A stretch of 64,000 bases of DNA from positions 1 to 64,000 of the forward strand of contig JAISUN010000003.1 in the NCBI GenBank assembly GCA_031272085.1, written 5' to 3'. The notes under the pieces are model-generated. The model did no database searches. It saw nothing but the letters and a program-made list of their open reading frames with translations, and had not been told where the DNA came from. The number at the start of each line of letters is the position of its first letter. Within the stretch, counting starts at the first letter, position 1. Origin of the DNA: Dysgonamonadaceae bacterium. Its GTDB lineage: Bacteria > Bacteroidota > Bacteroidia > Bacteroidales > Azobacteroidaceae. Below, piece after piece: positions 10,720 through 19,541 of this stretch. The translations under genes were made by a program, and so were the position numbers.

Positions 10720-12360
10720 ATGAAAAAAGATAAATTATTATTAATATTTTCGTTAGCGCTGACCTTGTTTAGCGTTTCTTGCGATGATTTTCTGGACGTA
10801 GTCCCCGACGCCCGTCCCGAATTGACCGACGCCAAGAAAGTGGGCTACCTGCTCAATTCGGCTTACGGACAACATATTCCCATCGTAGCGACCGAATGTG
10901 CTTCGGATAATAAAGACTGGTTGGATAAAGCCGGCATCAGTTACTATTATTTAGCGCAGGAAGAGGCATTTTTCTGGAAAGATGTACGCGATGAAGGCGG
11001 AAACGACGCCCTTGTCGATTTTTATCCCTCGTATTACAGCGCTATCGCCTGCGCAAATCAGGCTCTGATTGCTATCGAGGAACAGGGTACTCCCGAAAGT
11101 ATGCTGCCCTATAAAGGCGAAGCCTTGCTGACTCGCGCTTTTCACCATTTTATGCTCGTCAATGTTTATGGACAGCATTACAACAAGCAAACCAGCGAAA
11201 CCGATTTGGGCATTGTGTATATGGACAGGGCGGAAACAACTTTGAATCCGTATTACGAGCGCGAATCCGTTGCCGAAGTTTACAGAAAAATAGATAAGGA
11301 TATCGAAGAAGGCTTGCCATTGATTGACGACGCTATCTGGCAGTATCCGAAATATCATTTCAACAAACGGGCATCTTACGCTTTTGCAGCGCGTTTCAAC
11401 CTGTTTTACGGCAATTACGACAAGGCTATTAAATACGCTACGGAAGCCATCGGCGCCGACGCCGAACCTATGCTCCGCAAATGGTCGGATTATGCCAATA
11501 TCGGTACGGAAACCGATTATGTTACAAGGTATTATACTTCCCTCGACCAGAATTGCAATCTTATGCTGATTACAGCAGTTTCTTCGGTTCAGGGTTATTA
11601 TAGCAACAACCGCAAATACCAGCACACCAATCAGGTATCCGACCTCGAAGCAGAACGCGGACCCGGCCCATGGGGACCTGCACGCGGAGCGCTCAGCCCC
11701 CGCAGTTTCTGGATGGTTATTACCCGCCTTACCGACCATAATTCGGTATTCTGGAAAAATGTGCCTATGGCAATGAAAAAATCTTCGCCCACGGCTACAT
11801 CCGGCGTAAATCATACGACATGGCTGCCGTTTACGGCCGAAGAAACCCTGTTGGTACGCGCCGAAGCATACGTAATGAAAGACGATTACGAAAATGCTAC
11901 AAAAGACCTTGCACTCTGGATGAAAGTGATGGTTCGCCCCAATCCCGGCGTTACGACCAATATCCTGACGCGCGAGATGATTAACAACTATTACAGCACC
12001 GTTCCGTATTACCAATGGAACGCTCCCACTCCGAAAAAACACCTTCATCCGCTCGATTTTACGCTGGAAGAAGGCAGCGAAAAGGAAAATTTCCTGCAAT
12101 GCGTACTGCATTTCCGCCGCATCGAAACAATCAATCAGGGATGGCGCTGGTACGATATTAAACGCTTCGGTATCGAGATTTACCGCCGTCGAATGGACGA
12201 CAGTAACGGATACGACAGTTCAACCGGAATGGCAAATAAAACCTCGATTTTAGAAGCAGTAGACTCCTTGAAGGTAGGCGACCCGCGCCGCGCAATGCAA
12301 TTGCCGCCCGACGTTATCGCCGCCGGTCTGGAAGCAAACCCCGGAGTATATCGGAAATAA
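10720..12360 (+). CDS. RagB/SusD family nutrient uptake outer membrane lipoprotein
   Basis: Lipobox FSVSCDDFLDVVPD, SusD-like sequence with GEALLTRAFHHFMLVNVYG; directly downstream of SusC. Confidence 0.92.
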   Translation: MKKDKLLLIFSLALTLFSVSCDDFLDVVPDARPELTDAKKVGYLLNSAYGQHIPIVATECASDNKDWLDKAGISYYYLAQEEAFFWKDVRDEGGNDALVDFYPSYYSAIACANQALIAIEEQGTPESMLPYKGEALLTRAFHHFMLVNVYGQHYNKQTSETDLGIVYMDRAETTLNPYYERESVAEVYRKIDKDIEEGLPLIDDAIWQYPKYHFNKRASYAFAARFNLFYGNYDKAIKYATEAIGADAEPMLRKWSDYANIGTETDYVTRYYTSLDQNCNLMLITAVSSVQGYYSNNRKYQHTNQVSDLEAERGPGPWGPARGALSPRSFWMVITRLTDHNSVFWKNVPMAMKKSSPTATSGVNHTTWLPFTAEETLLVRAEAYVMKDDYENATKDLALWMKVMVRPNPGVTTNILTREMINNYYSTVPYYQWNAPTPKKHLHPLDFTLEEGSEKENFLQCVLHFRRIETINQGWRWYDIKRFGIEIYRRRMDDSNGYDSSTGMANKTSILEAVDSLKVGDPRRAMQLPPDVIAAGLEANPGVYRK

Positions 12361-12389
12361 TATGATTAACAATTAAACAGTATTATAAT

Positions 12390-13307
12390 ATGAAAGTAAC
12401 AAAAATATATGGATTGATGATGCTCATTGCGGGACTTTTCGTCTTTACGGCATGCGACAAAGACGAACTCGACCCAAATAGCGTGATAGTGGATTCTTCT
12501 ACTGTAAAAAACGACTTCGACAAATGGTTGGACAAAAATTATGTCGAACCTTATAATGTGGATTTCAAATACCGCATCGACAACAGGGAAACAAGCGTGT
12601 CTTATTCGCTTACTCCGGTAGAGTACGAAAAAGCGATTGCATTTGCAAAAATCCTGTTGCATACCTGGATTGGAACATTCGACGAAATAAAGGGAAAAGA
12701 GTTTACGCAAACTTATATCCCCAAAAATATTCAAGTAATCGGCTCCAAACAGGGAAATACGGTAGGCGAAGCGGAAGGCGGCGTGAAAATCACGTTCTTT
12801 GAACTCAACGACCGCATCACTTTGCCAAGTCCTACTGTCGCAAGTCTGGTTGGCAGAACCGACACCACAAGCACCGGCACCGAACAGTCTGCCGCTCTGA
12901 AAACCGCTTTCCACGAGTTTTCGCATATCCTGCACCAGACAAAGCCCTATACCACCGACTTCCCCAATATTTCCGACAGCGATTATGCGGGAGGCGACTG
13001 GAATACATACTACTCAACGCCGTCGGCTGCATGGGCGAAAGGCTTTATTTCCCAGTACGGAAGCAGCGCTCCTAATGAAGATTTTGTTGAAATTATCGCT
13101 CTATATGTCGTTCGCGGCGGTCAGCCTTATTTCGACAGCATCGTGAAAAAAGCCGGCGACGTAGGCGGCCCTATTCTCACTCAAAAATTGGACATTGTCC
13201 GTACCTATCTGAAAAACTCGTGGGCAATAGATTTGGACGAGATGCAAAGCGTTTTCCAACGTCGGGTAAACGAAGTTATCGCTATGGATTTGACAAGTCT
13301 TGATTAA
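12390..13307 (+). CDS. Zinc-metallohydrolase lipoprotein of the SusCD-associated HExxH type
   Basis: Lipobox FVFTACDKDE and HEFSHILHQ (HExxH) motif; position directly after a SusCD pair. Confidence 0.85.
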   Translation: MKVTKIYGLMMLIAGLFVFTACDKDELDPNSVIVDSSTVKNDFDKWLDKNYVEPYNVDFKYRIDNRETSVSYSLTPVEYEKAIAFAKILLHTWIGTFDEIKGKEFTQTYIPKNIQVIGSKQGNTVGEAEGGVKITFFELNDRITLPSPTVASLVGRTDTTSTGTEQSAALKTAFHEFSHILHQTKPYTTDFPNISDSDYAGGDWNTYYSTPSAAWAKGFISQYGSSAPNEDFVEIIALYVVRGGQPYFDSIVKKAGDVGGPILTQKLDIVRTYLKNSWAIDLDEMQSVFQRRVNEVIAMDLTSLD

Positions 13308-13319
13308 AATTAAACAGTT

Positions 13320-15224
13320 ATGAAGAAAACAGTATATATTATCAGTATATTGCTTGCTGCAATATGTATGAACTCTTGCGTGCAAAACGAAGCGGATATT
13401 TTCGACGAGTCGGCTTCCGCCCGTTTGGAAAAGGCTATCGCAAAATACAGGACGATGCTGACGAGCAATCCTAACGGTTGGATTATTGATTATTACGACT
13501 ATGACGTAATAAGTTCAAAAGCCCCCACTGTCGGATATGCCATGTATTGGAAATTTGACGGCGGCTCCGTATCAATGGCTTGCGAAACAAAAACAGGCAT
13601 ACCTGCGCTTACAGAACAAAGTTCTTTCTGGGATATCATCGAAGACCAGGGCGGAATTTTGACTTTCGACCTCTACAATCCGGTTATCCACTACTTTTGC
13701 AACCCCTCCGGAGTATCCGGAAGCGTCGGCAACGAAGGTATGGGAGGCGATTTTGAGTTCGTAATTATGGGCGAAACCGAAGACGGCGGATTGTTGCTTA
13801 CCGGTCGCCGCCATCTTGTGAAGATGGTTTTGCGCCCGCTGGCTGCCGGCGAAAATGGCCTGGATTACCTGCAAAAAGTTGTCGAAATGCCGAGTATCAC
13901 AATAGGAGCCATCAATTTCGACATAAAAGACGGCGGAAATACGGTAGGAACAGCAGTTCTGCAATCGCCACGCCTTTTTTCCTACACTTACACAAATGAA
14001 CAGGGCGAAGAAACATCTGCTACTCTGGCATTTACCTATACTCCAACAGGTATTCGCCTGCTGAAATCGATAGACGTAAACGGAAAAAGCATCTTTGAAC
14101 TGACATGGGACGACGATGCAAAAAACTTTACCGATGCAAGTTCCGGCATTGTGCTTGCCTGCACCGATAAGTTCCCCATAAAACCGGTTACTCCTCCGGG
14201 CGACGGCACCGATGCAAGTCCTTATTTAGTTTCGTCTATCGCGCATTTGATGAGTATGAGCGTCAATCTTACGGCAGTTTACAAATTGGTTGCCGATATT
14301 GATTTGAACGGCGAAATCTGGAATCCCGCAGGACCGTTTACCGGTAAGTTGTACGGCGACAATCACATTATCAAGAATATCGACATCAATACGACCGACC
14401 AAAAAGTCGGATTGTTCAGCGAACTTGGCGCAGACGCTTATATCGAAGGCGTCAGAATAGCAGGCAGCATAGTATCAAATGCACTGAACGCTTATGCCGG
14501 TTCCATCGCCGGACATATCAACGGCGCAAACGTTACCATTAAAAACTGCGGAAACACGGCAAGCGTCAGCGCTCCGCGCGGAACTACGGCTTATGTAGGC
14601 GGTATCGTCGGCTATATCAACAAAGATAACGCCTTGATTACCGGCTGCTACAACAAGGGCGAAGTTTCAGGCGGCGTATATGTCGGCGGTATCGTAGGCC
14701 GTCCGGCAAATGCCCAAAACACTGTTACTATCAGCAACTGTTACAGCGATGCAAACATCAGTTCTTCGGTAACATCCGCTTATGCAGGCGGTATTATTGG
14801 ATATATGTACAACGGCGGCAGCGGATATTACACGATTGAAAACTGCTACGCAACCGGTACCGTTACCAACTCGGGCAACGGCTCGGCTGTCGGCATCGCA
14901 GGCCGCGCTTGGAACAGCGCCAACACGATTATCCAGCATAACGTGGCTTTGCAGAGCGCTCTGTCGGGCAGTTCGTCGAACACTGTGGCTATCTTGGGAA
15001 GCAACGTGAACACGGGAACAAAAGAAAACTTTTCGAGTACGGAAATGCTTTTGAACGGCGTTCTCATTACCCATCCGGCTACGGTAGCCGAAAAGAACGG
15101 CGCGGCTGTTACGCCTGCCGAGGCTAAAACAGCGGCTTGGTATGCCGCCAAACTTCCAAGTTGGGATTTTACCAATGTCTGGAAAATTACGGAAGGCAAC
15201 TATCCCGTTTTGAAGTGGGAATAA
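13320..15224 (+). CDS. DUF4302-like lipoprotein with C-terminal GLUG-type repeats
   Basis: Lipobox ICMNSCVQNE; DUF4302-like N-terminal half (RLEKAIAKYRTMLTSNPNGWIIDYYDYD); C-terminal repeats such as AYVGGIVGYINKDNALITGCYNKGEVSGGVYVGGIVG. Confidence 0.8.
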   Translation: MKKTVYIISILLAAICMNSCVQNEADIFDESASARLEKAIAKYRTMLTSNPNGWIIDYYDYDVISSKAPTVGYAMYWKFDGGSVSMACETKTGIPALTEQSSFWDIIEDQGGILTFDLYNPVIHYFCNPSGVSGSVGNEGMGGDFEFVIMGETEDGGLLLTGRRHLVKMVLRPLAAGENGLDYLQKVVEMPSITIGAINFDIKDGGNTVGTAVLQSPRLFSYTYTNEQGEETSATLAFTYTPTGIRLLKSIDVNGKSIFELTWDDDAKNFTDASSGIVLACTDKFPIKPVTPPGDGTDASPYLVSSIAHLMSMSVNLTAVYKLVADIDLNGEIWNPAGPFTGKLYGDNHIIKNIDINTTDQKVGLFSELGADAYIEGVRIAGSIVSNALNAYAGSIAGHINGANVTIKNCGNTASVSAPRGTTAYVGGIVGYINKDNALITGCYNKGEVSGGVYVGGIVGRPANAQNTVTISNCYSDANISSSVTSAYAGGIIGYMYNGGSGYYTIENCYATGTVTNSGNGSAVGIAGRAWNSANTIIQHNVALQSALSGSSSNTVAILGSNVNTGTKENFSSTEMLLNGVLITHPATVAEKNGAAVTPAEAKTAAWYAAKLPSWDFTNVWKITEGNYPVLKWE

Positions 15225-15237
15225 ACAAAATTAACGG

Positions 15238-15264
15238 TAGTGCGCACCAAGGCGGTGCGCACTA
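15238..15264. repeat. Intergenic hairpin TAGTGCGCACC-AAGGC-GGTGCGCACTA
   Basis: Perfect 11-bp inverted repeat with 5-nt loop between two co-directional genes; no clear T-run. Confidence 0.7.
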
Positions 15265-15292
15265 TTATTTATAAACAATAAAAATTACTAAA

Positions 15293-16642
15293 ATGAAAAA
15301 GATTACTCAATTGGCTATGACAGCAATAATGCTGTTAAGCAGTGCGTTCAGCGTGTCGGCTTACGATTTTGCAGCCGGCGACGGCTCGTCCTCAAATCCT
15401 TACCAAGTGGCTTCGCGTGCCGATTTGGAAGGCATTAAAGACTTCATCACTTCAGGCGATGCAGGCGCAACCAGCAGAGGTAAATATTTTATCCAGATTT
15501 CCGACATCGATATGTCGGAAGGACTGTGGACGCCTATCGGAACTTCCAGCAGCGCTCCTTTCTGCGGCAACTACAACGGCAACGGATATAAAATATCCGA
15601 TATTGCGATGGACCGTACTCCCGGCACCAGCTCTACTACGGTAACTTATAACGGATTATTCGGCTGCATAGGCGCAGGCGCTGTTATCGAAAATGTTGTC
15701 CTCGACGGCGGCATTATTTCCGTTACCAACGACGCCGAACATCTGGGAGGTTCATACGTGGGAAGTATTGCCGGATATATTTACAATATCACCAGCGGAA
15801 ACACAATTATCCGTAATTGCAGCAGTACGGCTACTATCGTCAATAATTCGTTGGCAACCGTGTATTGCGGAGGTATTGCTGGATATGTCCGCTGCGGTAC
15901 AACCGGAGTTGACGGCAGCGAGATACTCATATCCAACTGCTACTACAATGGAACAATTACGGCAACTGAATCTACTACAACATCATCTACTTCCTTTTCT
16001 GTTTCCGGTATAGCAGCCTTCCCGTATGTTTACACATCAGCATCAGGCCCTTTAACTATCGAAAAATGCTTTGCTGCCGGCGATATATACACGGGAAGCG
16101 CCAATACCAGTGCTCGTGTCGGCGGAATTTCAGGCAGAGTTTATGAAAACACTACGGCAGGCGCAAACCCCTTAAATATCCGCAATAACGTAGCGGCGCA
16201 AGAAAATATTGAATCGGCAGGCACCGCACATAGAGTTTATGCCTCTCATAACAGCGGCGGAATTATAGACGTCGCCGATAATTACGGCTATGCAGATATG
16301 CTTGTAAAAGGCGCAACAGAAACTTCGGACGACGCTACCAGCTCCAGAGGTTTGGATAAAACCCTGGCAGAACTGCAAACACAGGCCACTTACGAAGCAT
16401 TGGGCTGGGATTTCACCAATATTTGGCAAATGGAGGCCGGCGATTTCCCGACGCTCCGCGACCCGAAAGGCAATAGCGGTATTCCAGTTATTGTTGCAGA
16501 CAACGATGTAATTGTAGCAAAACGTTACTACAACTTGCAGGGTATGGAAATCACTCCCGAAACGACCGGCATCCGTATCGTGAAAAATATTCACGCTTCC
16601 GGCCGCATCTCTGCTTCAAAAGAACTTATCCTGAAAAAATAA
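15293..16642 (+). CDS. Secreted GLUG-repeat surface protein with probable T9SS type A-like C-terminal domain
   Basis: Signal peptide; DFAAGDGSSSNPYQVASRADLEGIKDFI; repeats with NCYYNGTITATE; C-terminus RYYNLQGMEITPETTGIRIVKNIHASGRISASKELILKK. Confidence 0.75.
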   Translation: MKKITQLAMTAIMLLSSAFSVSAYDFAAGDGSSSNPYQVASRADLEGIKDFITSGDAGATSRGKYFIQISDIDMSEGLWTPIGTSSSAPFCGNYNGNGYKISDIAMDRTPGTSSTTVTYNGLFGCIGAGAVIENVVLDGGIISVTNDAEHLGGSYVGSIAGYIYNITSGNTIIRNCSSTATIVNNSLATVYCGGIAGYVRCGTTGVDGSEILISNCYYNGTITATESTTTSSTSFSVSGIAAFPYVYTSASGPLTIEKCFAAGDIYTGSANTSARVGGISGRVYENTTAGANPLNIRNNVAAQENIESAGTAHRVYASHNSGGIIDVADNYGYADMLVKGATETSDDATSSRGLDKTLAELQTQATYEALGWDFTNIWQMEAGDFPTLRDPKGNSGIPVIVADNDVIVAKRYYNLQGMEITPETTGIRIVKNIHASGRISASKELILKK

Positions 16643-16664
16643 GTTTTCTACGGATAGAAAACGA

Positions 16665-16697
16665 ACGAGGCCGCCAAGTGGCGGCCTCGTTTTTTTT
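16665..16697. terminator. Rho-independent terminator between convergent genes
   Basis: ACGAGGCCGCC-AAGT-GGCGGCCTCGT followed by a T-run. Confidence 0.85.
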
Positions 16698-16709
16698 CAT
16701 CTGCCTATC

Positions 16710-17510
16710 TCACTTGCTCCCCGCAAAATTAGCGGTTTTTCCAAGTCCTTCGGGACCCATTGCCAAGTAGCCCGAATCGGCGGCAAGGTCGTGTCCGGTA
16801 ATCACGGCTGCGTCGTCGCTCAACAGGAATGCTATGCAGGCGGCTATCTGTTCCGGCTCCTGCAAGCGTTGCAGCAAGTGGTACTCGTCCCAGGCCTGCG
16901 GAACGCTGTCGCGGGTGCCGCGCGGAGTTGCTTTCGCCACTTCGTCCGTCCAAACCCAGGCGGGACTTACGCAATTTACGCGGATATTCGGTGCCAAATC
17001 CATTGCCGCACAGCGCGTCAGTTGTTTTACTGCGCCTTTTGCCGCATTGTAAGTCCAGCGGAAAGGCTGCGCAATATGCCCCGAAATGCTCGAAACGCAG
17101 ACTACCGCTCCTGCCGTTACGCGACGGTCGGTTGCAAACTCGGCAATCATTCGCGCGTATGCCGTCGGTCCCGCCATAAATGCGTGCTGCCAGTCCTCGT
17201 AAGTCGCGTCAATCGCCTTTGCGGTAAACGGAAACGCATTATTTACCAAGAAATCAAGTTTTCCAAACAGTTCCCGCGCTTTCGCAACCAGCATTTTGGG
17301 CGTATCGCGGTCTTCCATATCGCAGGCTACGAAATGCACGTTGCCGCCGTATTTTTCCTTGAATTCGGCAAGCGTAGCCTGACCTGTTTTTTCGTTGCGT
17401 CCGCAAAACAGGACGCTTACTCCTTCCTGCAACAGCCGTTCAACCGTTGCTTTGCCGATTCCTCTCGACCCGCCGGTAACTACGGCGGCTTTTCCTTTTA
17501 ATCCGTTCAT
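16710..17510 (-). CDS. SDR-family NAD(P)-dependent oxidoreductase
   Basis: TGGSRGIGKATV (TGxxxGxG), NNAF, and YNAAKGAVKQL (YxxxK). Confidence 0.93.
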   Translation of the reverse strand: MNGLKGKAAVVTGGSRGIGKATVERLLQEGVSVLFCGRNEKTGQATLAEFKEKYGGNVHFVACDMEDRDTPKMLVAKARELFGKLDFLVNNAFPFTAKAIDATYEDWQHAFMAGPTAYARMIAEFATDRRVTAGAVVCVSSISGHIAQPFRWTYNAAKGAVKQLTRCAAMDLAPNIRVNCVSPAWVWTDEVAKATPRGTRDSVPQAWDEYHLLQRLQEPEQIAACIAFLLSDDAAVITGHDLAADSGYLAMGPEGLGKTANFAGSK

Positions 17511-17549
17511 GGTATTTTGTTTTTTTATTAATATACTGATAAATAATTC

Positions 17550-18506
17550 TCAATTAACCCTATATCTCGCCTTTCCGCCAACCAAGATTTCCGCCGCATT
17601 TTCTACGGGACGGGTTTTCAACTCGAAAAGCGAATCTTCGGAATAATATCCTGCGTGAGGAGTAAGAATCACATTGTCGAGCGCACAAAGCGGATGCGAG
17701 GCAGGCAGCGGCTCGGTCTCGAAAACGTCGAGGGCTGCGGCGCGTATAACCTTGTTTTTCAATGCGTTAATCAATGCCTCGGTATCGACTACTCCGCCTC
17801 GCGAAGTGTTTACAAGTGCCGCTTCGGGCTTCATTTTCGCCAAAGTTGCGGCGTTAATCAGATGCCGCGTGGAGGGCGTCAGAGGCACGTGTATGGAAAT
17901 TACGTCGCTTTCCGCCAAAACTTCGTCGAGCGTTTTTACTGCGATACCGTCGGGCGTGGTCGTTCCGGGCTGGAACGCAACATCGTAGCCGATTACGCTG
18001 TATCCTACTCCACGCGCTTTCAGGGCTGCTGAACGGGCAATCCGTCCAAGTCCGATAACGCCGAAAGTGCGTTTCGAGAGCCTTTGAAGCGGTTTTATGG
18101 AATTGAGGCTGTAATCGCCGCTGCGTATTGCGCGGTCGAGGCGGACAATGCCGCGGTCGAGCGCAAGGGTCAGCGCGACCGCGTGGTCCGACACTTCCTG
18201 CCAGCAGTAATCCGGCACGTTGCAAACGGCAATTCCGCGCTCGGTGCAGGCTTCCACATCGATACTGTCAATTCCTGTGCCGTACTCGCTGACCGCTTTC
18301 AGGCGCGGCGCTGCTTCGATTACGCGGCGCGTAACGGGCGCATATTGCACCACAAGGGCGTCGGCGTCGGCAACAACCGAAATCACGTCGTCTTCGGTTA
18401 TGCACTGCTTCGGTTTTTCAATCTCAAAACCGTACTTTTGGGCAACGTCTTTTTCGAGGTCGATTGCCCCCAAATTGCTGTCTAAAATTATGATTTTCAT
18501 TCTCAA
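17550..18506 (-). CDS. D-2-hydroxyacid dehydrogenase (CtBP-like) family protein
   Basis: GVIGLGRIARSAALKARGVGYSVIGYD, DVISIHVPLTPSTRHLIN, LVNTSRGGVVDTEAL, ILTPHAGYYSEDS. Confidence 0.9.
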   Translation of the reverse strand: MRMKIIILDSNLGAIDLEKDVAQKYGFEIEKPKQCITEDDVISVVADADALVVQYAPVTRRVIEAAPRLKAVSEYGTGIDSIDVEACTERGIAVCNVPDYCWQEVSDHAVALTLALDRGIVRLDRAIRSGDYSLNSIKPLQRLSKRTFGVIGLGRIARSAALKARGVGYSVIGYDVAFQPGTTTPDGIAVKTLDEVLAESDVISIHVPLTPSTRHLINAATLAKMKPEAALVNTSRGGVVDTEALINALKNKVIRAAALDVFETEPLPASHPLCALDNVILTPHAGYYSEDSLFELKTRPVENAAEILVGGKARYRVN

Positions 18507-18510
18507 TTCA

Positions 18511-19395
18511 TTAAGCGAATTCCTTCATAAACTCCGCCAGTCCCGCTTTTTTCTCTTCGGGGAAAGTGAGGAAAGGGAAAGTCATCGTATCCTGCGGGAA
18601 AATGCCCTGCTGCACGAGAACCGCTTTGCAGGTAGCGAGGAACGGCGAATGAAACCAAAGAATATCCATCAATCGGTCCACTTTTTTCTGAATTGCGGAA
18701 AGCGTGTCGAAATCCTTTGCGCGGGCGGCTTTTGCCCAGTCCGAGAAAAGGCGGGGCGCAATATTCGGCAGTATGCCGACGGCTCCATTTCCGCCCGCAA
18801 GAACGGTGTAGGCAAAGCAGTTGTCGTAAGCGTGAAATACCTGAAAATCAGGAAATTCCGGCTTTACCGTCTTGATAATATCCACCGTATTGTGCATATC
18901 CTGAATCGTGTCTTTTATGCCGACAATGTTCCGGTGTTTGCGAACAAGCCGCAGAACTGTTTGTGCATTAATGGAATAACTCGTGCGGTCGGGGAAATTG
19001 TAGAGATACATATTTCCCGGAATGTTGGCTGCCACGCGCGAAAAATACTCGAAAATGCTGTCGTCGGACAGTCCGTAATAGTACGGACCGACCACAATCA
19101 CGGTATCTGCGCCCTGCTCGAAGGCGAAGCGCGAGAGTTCGACGGTTTCGTCCGCGTTCATCGAGCCGGTGCCGACGATGTATTCGGCTTTGCCCTTGAT
19201 GACGGGCGCGGCGGCGGTTATCAGTTTTTTCTTTTCCGGCAACGGGAGGTGGGGAAATTCGCCGGAAGTTCCGAAGACGGCAATTCCGTCAATCCCATTC
19301 TTGATAAGGTGGGCGTAGAGCCGCAAGCAGGCTTCCACATCAATTTCCCGCTCGTTACGCAATGCAGTGAGGACGGGGGCTACGTACTTAATCAT
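18511..19395 (-). CDS. Dihydrodipicolinate synthase/N-acetylneuraminate lyase family protein
   Basis: GIDGIAVFGTSGEFPHL, VIVVGPYYYGL, MYLYNFPDRTSYSI, IVGIKDTIQDM. Confidence 0.9.
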   Translation of the reverse strand: MIKYVAPVLTALRNEREIDVEACLRLYAHLIKNGIDGIAVFGTSGEFPHLPLPEKKKLITAAAPVIKGKAEYIVGTGSMNADETVELSRFAFEQGADTVIVVGPYYYGLSDDSIFEYFSRVAANIPGNMYLYNFPDRTSYSINAQTVLRLVRKHRNIVGIKDTIQDMHNTVDIIKTVKPEFPDFQVFHAYDNCFAYTVLAGGNGAVGILPNIAPRLFSDWAKAARAKDFDTLSAIQKKVDRLMDILWFHSPFLATCKAVLVQQGIFPQDTMTFPFLTFPEEKKAGLAEFMKEFA

Positions 19396-19507
19396 ACAAA
19401 AAGATTTTTAAAAATTGTTTTAATGGTATTGTATTTAAGAAAATGCGATTTCAAAAAACACTTAATAAACCTCGCAAATTTAATGATTTTTCGGCTGAAA
19501 ACAAAAA

Positions 19508-19535
19508 AAACCGGAGCATTTTTGCGCTCCGGTTT
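19508..19535 (-). terminator. Rho-independent terminator of rng
   Basis: AAACCGGAGC ... GCTCCGGTTT; on the minus strand followed by a T-run (A-run at 19503-19510 on plus). Confidence 0.8.
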
Positions 19536-19541
19536 CAATTT

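Noticed and set aside
10951-12111. 386-aa minus-strand ORF
   Set aside because: Antisense shadow of the second SusD gene.
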